This document shows positions 52,333 through 62,700 of a stretch of 64,000 nt of DNA, one piece after another; the stretch's first letter is position 1, and the number at the start of each line of letters is the position of its first letter. The stretch is from the NCBI GenBank assembly GCA_030248135.1, contig JASANC010004104.1, positions 1 through 64,000 of the forward strand. Direction: 5' to 3'. Source of the stretch: Theristus sp. LFF4_11 (Eukaryota > Nematoda > Chromadorea > Monhysterida > Xyalidae). The notes below the pieces were generated by a model. That model was not told the origin of the DNA and did not search any database. It was given only the letters and a program-made list of their open reading frames with translations. The translations under genes were made by a program, and so were the position numbers.

Positions 52333-54544
52333 CAGGGGTGGGTCGGTATAGGGTTAGGGGAAAAAAAAATCCGGATTTTTTTTTAAATTAAAAAAAAAAT
52401 TTTAAAAAAAAAAAAAAAATTTTACAAGTTAGGTTTGTTCGAAGCGTCTCGTCGAGCTGAGTTCATCTAGACTATTTTCAGAACGATCCGGAAAACTATA
52501 AGAGCGAAAATCGTGTTTTATTAAAATTATGTCCATTTCATAGAGGGAAAGTTGCATTTTCAACAGTAAAACAGGACAATTTTCGACGTGTACTTGAATA
52601 TTGAACCGTTCTTAGTTGTTCCTCTTTAGAAAATTACCAAAATTTGACTGTGTTCAAAAATTCCTGTTTGCTGTAGCTAAGTCGGCAACCCCTGTCGACC
52701 CGGTCGCCCCCCCCCCAAGACACTTACTTTCAGGTTCAACCAGCTATGCTATCTGCCACATGGCGAGAGCCCACTCTTCAAATCATCGTATCGAAAACAC
52801 GTACCATGATTTCGCGATCACGTTGCGGGCAACTGACAGACGCAAGTTTAACACGTTAGTTTAGCTCAGCACGCAAGTTTTAACATTTGGCCATGTTATC
52901 GGGTATCTGAAAAACGGTCGTGTGATGTGGTATTAACCAACATCTCCGCTCCAATTGTTTAACAATATATCGCACAACTCCATTGTAGACCTATAACATA
53001 CGCCAATCAACAAAATATCATGTTCATCTCATGGCCTACCGACTGAAAAAACATGTTCTAAGTTGCAAGAAAACGATTTCTGAAACGATATTTCAATTCA
53101 GTTAAGTCATTTCAACGCTAAAAATTAACTCTAGAAGTCATCCAAATCGAAAAACATGGAGTACGTCGGTCAAAATGACCAAATAATGACATGTACCTAA
53201 GCACACAAAGAAGTTGGGAAGAAAATTTGGTTTGAACTTTCAAAAAATTATGCCATAAATCGAATTTTCAGAGCAAAGTAGAAGAAAAATTTTTCAAATT
53301 TTTTTTTTAAGTTTGAAAAAAAAAATCCAAATTTTTTTTTTTTTTTAAAACGAAAAAAAAATAAAAAAAAATTTTTTTTCAAAGCCCCTAACCCTAGGTC
53401 GGTATAAAAAACGGTTTTTTTCGGTATAAAAAACGGTATAAAAAACGGTTTTTTATACCAGCGCCAAAAAATGGGCAAAATAAATTACCGATATTTTACC
53501 GCGTAAATTTTGGTTTTTTTCCGGTTTTTTATACCGCCGAAGGACCCAAATTTCAATTTTTGAAATCACTCAAAATGCACTGTATTCCGCATATCCATTT
53601 CAATTTTCATTTTCGCCACTTCATAACTTGATGTTCCGGAGAACACAATTCACGCTCTTGGTATAAATAAAGCACCCTGAGACCCGTGTCAAGTGTTGTT
53701 GGCAACAGCACGGAATCGTTGCTGTCAAACTGCGACAGCACGGATTCGCAGTCCCCGTCGGCAGCGTCAGCTGCTGCCACTGAGAACATTGCTGCGCTTG
53801 CATCGGCAAATTGTGTGGACAGCTCTGATGACGACTTCACTGATGATGATGGTGACGGCTGCATTGATGATACTCATGATGATGATGATGATGAATAGAC
53901 AAAAATGGGTGAATGACTATTTATTCAGTCAAATTTCCTGAAATTTTGTGTCTTTGAACTCGGAAATTGCTCAAAGTTTTGTTGGTGATGTCGTCGTGCT
54001 GTTGTACTGGTGATAGTGACCCGAATCTCTATCTGATTTTTTTGCTCTTTCAATTTTGTTCTTGGTTCACTTCTTTCGTCTGTGCGGGTTCGTGATTCTT
54101 TTTGTCTTTCGGTGATCTTTTATTTAGAAACGCGGTGAAATTGTTGTGCAGTTACATATCTCTCGATCGTGTCAGTTCAATTGATTTGCATGTATCACAT
54201 TCCTTGCTGTTTCAAATATCAATCTGTCTTGCGTTAGTTTTTTTTGTTTTAAACTCGCATCTGATAATTTTTCTGATACTGCATTCTCTCTAAGCGCCAC
54301 CGATTCAAATAAAATCAAGATTGGAATACGTTTCCATTGAAACACATACAGTTTCTGGCTAGAATTGTGGTCTTTTACTCATTATTCAGCGGTTTGCGTA
54401 AAATCAGAGTACCAGAAATTGTCGCAATCACAAGATTCTTCAAATACTGGGTCGGTAAAAAAACCGGGTATAAAGAACCGGACGCGGTATAAAAAACCGT
54501 TTTATATACATGGATTTGAAAAAAACCGTTTTTTACCACCCCTA
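52333..54544. mobile_element. hAT-like element (CAGGGGTGG family), interrupted, 8-bp TSD
   Basis: Starts CAGGGGTGGGTCGGTAT and ends TTTTTTACCACCCCTA; identical 8-mers ACCACGAC flank it (52325-52332 and 54545-54552). The interior is rich in GGTATAAAAAACGG words. It is split by a complete hAT-like 1-kb element (52349-53396). A repeat of GATGATGATGATG near 53880 gives acidic frames that are not genes. The right-hand edge in ACO2 terms is only about 78 nt upstream of the ACO2 start codon. Confidence 0.85.
52349..53396. mobile_element. hAT-like 1-kb element, copy 3, nested
   Basis: TAGGGTTAGGGG to CCCCTAACCCTA, with perfect 8-bp duplications GGTCGGTA at 52341-52348 and 53397-53404. It is inserted 16 bp inside the element starting at 52333, so it is the younger of the two. 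Confidence 0.9.
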
Positions 54545-54552
54545 ACCACGAC

Positions 54553-56612
54553 TAGGGTTGTTAAAAAAACAAAAATCGTCCTTTTTGTTTAAAATTTTTT
54601 TTTTAATTTCAAAAATCAAAGTTGTGGCCAAATCAATCAGGGAGTCCGACTCCGAACCGAACTAGGGTTGTTAAACAAAAATGAATTTTTTTGTTTAAAG
54701 TGATTAAAAAAAACAAAAATGCCGATTTAAAAAAAAATCGAAAAATTTTCCTCTAATATGCTCTGAAAACCTCAATTTTGGCACAATTTTTCGAAAGTTC
54801 AACAAAAATTTTCTTTGATCATACCTCGTAAAACCTTCAGCAGTCGATTTTGGACCGTTTTACCGACTGATTTCAGGCTTCAACAACATCTGCGATGAAG
54901 TTTTTGAGCGTCCCAAAGGTTGGCTTACCATTTCCAATGCAGATAAGCTGACGATTCGCCTCGCAATCTAAATTTGAGCGTCTGAGCTGCTCCGTTTGCA
55001 AGCGTTACGTTGTCTGGTTGCTGTTTCGTGCCCTGCCGTCGCGACACATCATCAGAATTGATCGAATTTCAAGCCGGTATGTGTATTTTCACTTGGGCTG
55101 GGGACAATTAGTGACGTTATGGGGGTCAAAACACAACAAGAGGTATGATAACGGTTTGGAAAAGGGGTAAATGAGGTCAAAAAACGATTCGGGAGGCGAT
55201 TGCACATCAAATGTGGTTCTTCGAACTCCCTGGTTGATTTAGCACAACTTTGATTTTAGAATTTTTTTTTTAATTTTAAACAAAAAATGACGATTTTTGT
55301 TTTTTTTTAACAACCCTAGTTTTGTTGACCCCCTAAACGTCACCAATTGTCCCCTGCTAATGCTAAAGTGAAGTGAAGACAAACATACCGCCTTGAAATT
55401 CTATCAATTCTTCTGATGGTGTCGCGACGACACGACACGACACGAAGCAGCTCGGACGCTCTGCGAGGCGAATCGTCACCTTATCTGCATCGGAAATGGT
55501 AAGCCAAGTTTGGGACGCTCAAAAACGGCATGCGGTCGATCCGGTACCGGTCGATCCGGTACCTGGCAATTTTCTAGGGCGGTCGATCCGGTACCAGGTC
55601 GATCCGGTACTCGGTCGATCCGGTACCAATTGAAATTTTCAACTGTTTTAGCATTCAATATTGTTTCTGATTTGTTTTCCATTTTTCTTCGTTTCTCTCA
55701 TTTTATCTGATGTCTGAAACATTTTACCGCAGGTTTTTTCGCGGGAAATATGAAAATAAAAACAACAGACATTTTTCCTCAACTCCAAAAGAGAACCGAA
55801 TCAGTCTTCATATTTTTATTTTGTTTTCCTTTTCTTGCTGAGCTGATAATTTTGCAAATTTTCACCGTCTTGGAGCTTTATTCTTCTGGAAAATAGTTCA
55901 GAAAATAAAAAAAAACATATGGTACACTTGTTTTGCTTTTTTCAGAATCAGATTACGATTCCCAAAACCAAGTGAGTGTCGCAAGTCGTCGTCGTCTCAT
56001 ATCGTATCATCAACAATCGCATCAACAATCAACCAAAGAAAAATCGAAAACATAACGAATTGAACGCTAAAAACCCGTAAAACATCTGAAAATTTCAATT
56101 GGTACCGGATCGACCGAGTACCGGATCGACCTGGTACCGGATCGACCGCCCTAGAAAATTGCCAGGTACCGGATCGACCGGTACCGGATCGACCTACAGC
56201 CCTCAAAAACTTCATCGCAGATGTTGTCGAAGCCTAAAATCAGTCGGTAAAACGGTCCAAAATCGACTGCTGACGGTTTTACGAGGTAATATCAAAGAAA
56301 ATTTTTGTTGAACTTTCGAAAAATTGTGCCAAATTTAAGGTTTTCAGAGCATATTAGAGAAAAAAATTTCGAATTAAAAAAAATCGGCATTTTTGTTTTT
56401 TTAATCACTTAAAAATCGATTTTTGTTTTACAATAACAACCGGAACCCTAGTTTTACGAGGTAATATCAAAGAAAATTTTTGTTAAACTTTTGAAAAATT
56501 GTGCCAAAATTGAGGTTTTCGGAGCATATTAGAGGAAATTTTTCGAATTAAAAAAATCGGCTTTTTTTAATCACTTTAAACAATTTTCGATTTTTGTTTA
56601 ACAACCCAACCC
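54553..56612. mobile_element. Nest of inverted hAT-like elements (TAGGGTTGTTAA family)
   Basis: TAGGGTTGTTAAAAAAAC at 54553 and its inverse ending at 55318 bound one unit. Inside, about 54663-55135 is repeated in opposite orientation from about 55325 to 56330 (shared words GATGAAGTTTTTGAGCGTCC and CAGATAAGCTGACGATTCGC). The terminal piece at about 56265-56455 is partly repeated at 56448-56612. The order of events cannot be fully resolved by eye. No coding capacity; it fills the ACO2-mitoferrin spacer. Confidence 0.65.
55528..56202. mobile_element. Element built of GGTCGATCCGGTACC arrays, 8-bp TSD
   Basis: Flanked by TCAAAAAC on both sides (55520-55527 and 56203-56210). Each end carries several copies of GGTCGATCCGGTACC, directly repeated at the left and inverted at the right, around a unique AT-rich centre. 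Ends GGCATGCGGTCG and, inverted, GGCTGTAGGTCG. Inserted in one arm of the hAT-like nest. Confidence 0.75.
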
Positions 56613-56744
56613 TATTTCTAGGGTCAATTTTTAGCGTTGAAATGACTTCTTTAAATCTTTAACTGAATTGAAATATCGTTTCAGAAATACAAACTCAGAA
56701 AAAGTCAGAAACTGGAAAAAGCAACGCAGCAACGACGTGAAGTC

Positions 56745-59700
56745 ATGGAAATTCATCAAGTGGAGCATGACGTCGAGATTAGCGGCCATGAGGACGAACT
56801 CGATTACGAGCAATTGCCGACGCAAAGCGTCTACGTTCACATGATCGCTGGGTCGATGGCCGGCATTATGGAGCACAGTGTCATGTACCCGATCGATTCA
56901 GTCAAGGTTTTTTATTTCTTGGACAAAATTCTTTTGAATTTTGGAAGGTGAACAAATTTTCGGTCCGCTAACTTTGCGTTTTAAACAGAATAGTTGAATA
57001 ATGTTCTATAAAGGAGAAAAGTAAACAGCAAAATTTTAAAGAGTAAATTTTGAACTGTGAATTTTGAATAGTTGAATAGAAAAGAAACAGAAACAAAGAA
57101 ACACGTTTCTTTTGGTTTCGTTTTCTAATGATTCTTGGTTCTGCGAAGATTCGAGCAATTTAAAATGAGCGATCAAGTTATCCGTTAAAAATTTTGGACT
57201 CAAGAACGCCGGGTTTCAGTTTTGTTGTCAAGAACGCCACCGCATACGATGGAAAATCAATCGACGAACTTCGATTTATTGCTGAATGGAGCGGAGTCTG
57301 AGCCTTCCATCCCCCGCCTCCGCCCCAACCCCATCAAAAACAGCAGTAGTCTGCAAAATACATATATTCAGTGGACACAAGCAAAAGTTTGCTCGCAACG
57401 CCAATCGAACCGTTGTTACTTAACCGCCCGAATTTAAGGAGCACACAACCGTGTGTAACAGCTGGATGTAGGTATTGTCGTCGTTGTATGTAAAAAGAGT
57501 ACCAACCCCAACGTAATAAAAACAGACAGTAACAGGCAACGCAGCAAAAGTTTCACGGTGTCACTGATCGCGTCTGTAGCGCAGGTGGTAGCGCTTTCGC
57601 CTACCGTTCTATCGGTGGAAAGTTCGAACCTCGCTGCGGACAAGACACACAATGGAGAAACTAAAATGACCAACAAGATCTAATGGTCTGCTCCCTCCCT
57701 CAAGAGCCGAGGGTAAAATTGCGCTCGCGGCAGTGTTGCCCGTTTCCGCGCGGAGTTTGCTACCTTCGGGTTTCCGGGAACCGACGCGCGAACAAATGAT
57801 AATAATAAAAAAAACTCGCACAGACGCGTCTACAGTCGCTGTGCCCCTGTCCGGAGCAGTCGTGTCGCACGCCGGTGCACGGTGTGATTTCGATCGCGCG
57901 ACGCGAGGGTCTGCTGCGACCGTTGCGCGGCGTCAACGCGATCGTCGTCGGCGCCGTGCCGGCGCACGCGCTCTATTTCAGCGTCTACGAACGATTGAAG
58001 CGATTATTCACCGGCGGCTTCGTCGGCCATCAGAACACCTGGGCGTATGGTGAGTGTGTGTGTTTTTTTGTTGCGCGCGTTCGTGAACCACACCCAACTA
58101 TTGTATGACCTATTTTTTCGAACGTGTCCCACTGAAATGACGTCATGTGCCGCAAAACATACGCGCTCGTCGTTCACAGCAAACCAGACATTCCGTTTAG
58201 CCGATTTCTTCCCATCAACTAGTAATGAATGTCGAATCAGTCACACCAAACTAAAATTTTTGTGCCTGTACTTTGACAAAAGGGGCGTTTTTAAAGCAAA
58301 TTACGTCATTTTAGTACGGACACGTTTGAATAAATTCGCAATAATCATTAGTCAGTATGAATGACAGAGTGTCGGAGACAAACCACACCTCGGTACAGGT
58401 GTACGCAAATTCATCAGCGTCACACCAAATTGTTGTTGTTGCGTTGCCGCCGATCATTGCAGTGGATTATGGTGTGTTGTTGTCGCCGATTCACTGACTC
58501 GTTCTGTTTTTTCACCACATGCAGCACGTTTCACGTTCTGTCTGACGCATCTCCAAAATCCTCACTTGGGCGCTGGCAGCAAAGAAAAACGTTTCAGTGA
58601 TTTCATTTTAAATTGAAACCAATTTCAACAAAAATCGTGTGCGCTTCGTTTCAGGATTATCTGGAGTGGCAGCAACCGTCGTGCACGACATGATCATGAA
58701 CCCAGCGGAAGGTTGGTCACTTTTTTTTGGCAGGGGGGGGGCTTTACTGCAGTTGGGCATAGAGTGAGAAGTCTGCGAGTGGTTTCGGTTATCATTGATT
58801 GCTTAGTTGTATTATCTGTTTCGAATGGCCAAATGTTGCCAACTGACTGAATTATACCCTTTACGGTCGACGGTGTTGTCGAAGTATCATGCCCATTCGC
58901 GAGCGGAGCGTAGCGGACAGCGGGTGCAGGCATAATATGGCCCGTCAGTCGCTCGCGCTAAAATTTCAAACTTACTTTGCCTCGCTCTGTGAACATAAAA
59001 GGAGCTGAGATTTTTTTCTGCGGCACACAGGCAGACAATCCACAGATACACTGTGTGCACCAGAAATTTTTTCGTGGTGATCTTCTACACACGCTGTGTG
59101 TGTATTTTATCAATTCTGAAAGTGAAAAAAATTATTCTTGTTTACCCCTTTTTTTCGGCTATGTCATCAAATGTGTACGCAGTTTCAGTGATATAAAGAA
59201 ATTTCTGACTGTTATAAGAAAAACATTTTCTAGAGTAAAAATCTTCGGGATTTTCAAATTTCGCATTCATTTTTTTCTCCGATGCTTCCCAAGGCTCAAA
59301 ATTTAGCTTGTTTGTACAAAATTACAAAAAAGGCTTATTTTGAAGTGTATTTGCGATTTCTGCGCGTGAAACAAACCGTTATTTGACAAATAAAAAAATT
59401 TCTAGGGGTAACCAACAACGGAGAGTTTGAATTTGACCTTTATTTTTAAAAAAAATCAAAGGAATAGCTGTTGAATAACCAAAGTCGTGCCGATTTCGGG
59501 CAAATCGGCCGTGGAAATTGGCGTAATCGGTTCAAAAACAAAAAATAAGAAAGTGGTGTATTCCGGGGTAATTCAATGCGCTGATCACGGATTTCGGGTT
59601 AGTTTTCTTATGTGAGCAACGCTACATACTGCATCGTGACGATTTCGGGCGAATCGGCCGTGGAAATTGGCGAAATCGGTCCAAAAACAAAAAAATGAGA

Positions 59701-62700
59701 AACTGGTGTAGTCCGGGGTAACTCAATGCGCTGATCACGAATTTTGAATTAGTTTTCTTATGTGAGCGCTCTACATACTGAATCGTGACGATTTCGGGCG
59801 AATCGGCCGTAAAAAATTGGCGAAATCGGTCCAAAAACAAAAAATGAGAAACTAGTGTAGTCCGGGGTAATTCAATGCGCTGATCACGGATTTTGGATTC
59901 GTTTTTTATGTGAGCAACTCTAAATACTGAATAGTGACGATTTCGGGCGAATCGGTCGTGGAAATTGGCGAAATCGGTCCAGAGACGAAAAACAAGAAAA
60001 CGGTGTTTTCCAGGGTAATTCATTGCGCCGATCACGACTTTTGGGTCAGTTTTCTTATGTGAGCAATTCTAGGTACTGAACCGTGACGATTTCGGGCGAA
60101 TCGGCCGTAGAAATAGCATAGGCGAAATCAACCCAAAAACGAAAAATGAAAAACCTGAGTTCTCCGGGGTTTAGAAGAATGTGTGACAAACGAATTGTGA
60201 ATTTGGTCCGACCTTCGCGGCTCATGTAAAAGTCAGAATATTATCTAAAAATGCGGGAGACGCATATAAAAGGAGGAATATGGCTTTGTGTAAGCAGTGA
60301 CAGACTTGGCTCGACAACACTTTTCAAGTCTCTGATGTGGTACACACGGATACAAGTACATAAGAGCCATATTTTTGCGCCGTTTATTCATTAAATTTGG
60401 TTGCACATGGCAACCCTCGTACTTTGTTTGTAGACAAATGAAACTTTCACATTTGCGGTATTTCGGGCATTTAGCAACCACTAAAAACACTAAAATAACG
60501 ATCAATACATAATGTTCGCTGTTTGCGGTTTCGCCAGGTAGACGCATACCGCGGTGTCCCCTGGCTCGTCAGTGCGACGGACACCAGGCAGAACTGCCGA
60601 AGGTGTTTTACCACAGACAGATCTTATAGTCTGGGCAAAACATCAGATCAGACTTTGGATCGCTGACACTGCTTTGCCCAGGACAAAGTGTATCGCAGAG
60701 GTATATCGGAACGCAAGGTTTCCATCTGTGGCATGCAATGACTCACGGGACAGACGGTGGGTTTATCCTGCCACAAGAGTTTGGTAAAAAGGGTGAAAAT
60801 CAACGGCAGACAACACCATTCTGTCACTGGTTCTGGTGTGTACACAGCGGTGCGTACGTTTGTAACAACGATAAAGCTACATGCAGCAATGTTTTGCAAT
60901 CTCTGATTTTTCTGTTTTTGCACAGAGTTTACAGAATTTCGCACATGGTGTGATTTTAGACTAAACTGAAGAGAACAATTTATCGATTGGTGCTGCATAC
61001 AACTGTTTGAGTCAATCCGTTGTTTCACTGCCAATACCACGTTTCAAGCGTACCGTTAATGATCGCACTATTGTGTCTGAAGTTCTACATAAAATCGCAA
61101 ACAACAAGCATGGCAAAATTGTGTCAGAGGTTCTCATGTGAATGTGTTTTTTTATTTATTTTTTTTTATTTATTTATTTTTTTATTTTTTTATATTTTTT
61201 TTTGAAATCCGTACATTTTTTCTTTCTTTTTCCCTTTGCCTTTTTTCGTGTCCGTGTATTTTTCCTTTTTCGTTTTTTCTTTTTTCTTTTTTGTGTGCGA
61301 CGTACTGATTTGTTTTTGTGTGTTTTTATGTTTTACGTTGTTTTATGGGTCTCCGTATCTCATGCTGTCTTAACAGTTTTAGCGGAGCATCCCGCATTCT
61401 TGCGAAATAAAATGAATGAATGAATGAATGAAAACAATTAACAAAAATTATAGTTTTTCAGTAAAATTCAGTAAAACAAACGCGGCGCAAAAATATAGCT
61501 CTTATGTACTTGTATCCGTGTGTACCACATCAGAGACTTGAAAAGTGTTGTCGAGCCAAGTCTGTCACTGCTTACACAAAGCCATATTCCTCCTTTTATA
61601 TGCGTCTCCCGCATTTTTAGATAATTGTTCTTTTATTTTGGTCCCGAAGTGACTCAATGCGCTCATAGATAGGTAAACAGTTTCATGGCTGACGCGGCAA
61701 TTCAAAATTGGCAAAGTGATTCGAGTCCCGCAAATAGGTGCGAGTCACTTTGGCTATTTTGAATTGCCACATAAAAAAGTGAAAATTAGTTTCCTTTCTA
61801 CGTCTGCATTTTGTAGCAGAATCTAAAAACTGACAATAAAACAACGTGGCGGTAGACGGTGATTTGCGGCAAAATGGGGGCACCCCACGTTCCACCACAA
61901 CCGGCATCGCACGGTGCTCTGAATCGGTTCTTCCAAAAACGCCTCTCCTTCAGTGATCAAACAACGAATGCAAATGTGCGCGAGTCCCTATTCGGGTATA
62001 GGCGATTGTGTGCGTTGCGTGCTGCGACAGGAGGGAGTGCGGGCGTTCTACAAATCGTACACGACACAGGTTCGCTTTTTTGTATTTCTGGGCAATTTCG
62101 TTGCCAACTTTTGTTTTTTTTTCAAAAAAGCTTACAATGGAATGTCCTATGGCACCCCGAGTTATCGATTGTTTTAACAAATGTAATAAAAACCGGTTTT
62201 TTACAGTTATCACGGTTTACGGTCACTGCCAGCAGCTTGCCCATTTTTTCCAATTTTTCAGCTCACCTTGAATGTGCCGTTTCAATCAGTACACTTTATG
62301 GCGTACGAATTTGCGACTCATTCGTTGAACCCGTCACATACGTACGATCCGAAAACACACTTGCTGGCTGGCGGTTAGTGGTGTCGTCGATTGTTGTTTT
62401 TTGATCATTTTGAAGAAGATTTAGCTTTTTTTGTCTGAGAAACACGCTGAGTCTGTGTGTTGACGATACTCAGCGCAAAATCCAGATTCAGAATACCGAT
62501 ACACTGCCACTGTTTCTTGTTGTGTCGACTTGTAAGCGTATGTAAATCGCGGGCCCCCAGGCTCGTCAGTACGGCAGGGCCTGGGCTAGGGGCAGGGGGT
62601 TTGAAAAAAATTGATAAAATTTTTCCACTACTTTGCTTCGAAAATTCGATTTTTTGGCATAATTTTTTTGAAAGTTCAATTCAAATTTTCTTCCCAACTT

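Noticed and set aside
53686..53898. Acidic Ser/Asp-rich frame
   Set aside because: Created by a (GATGAT)n run inside the hAT-like element 52333-54544; no start context or homology.
57568..57640. Possible tRNA gene with good A and B boxes
   Set aside because: The anticodon loop has six bases and the acceptor arms do not pair; it fits a SINE head.
59622..60035. 137-codon minus-strand frame
   Set aside because: A frame through the 149-bp satellite; the same motif is repeated inside it and nothing is conserved with any protein I know.
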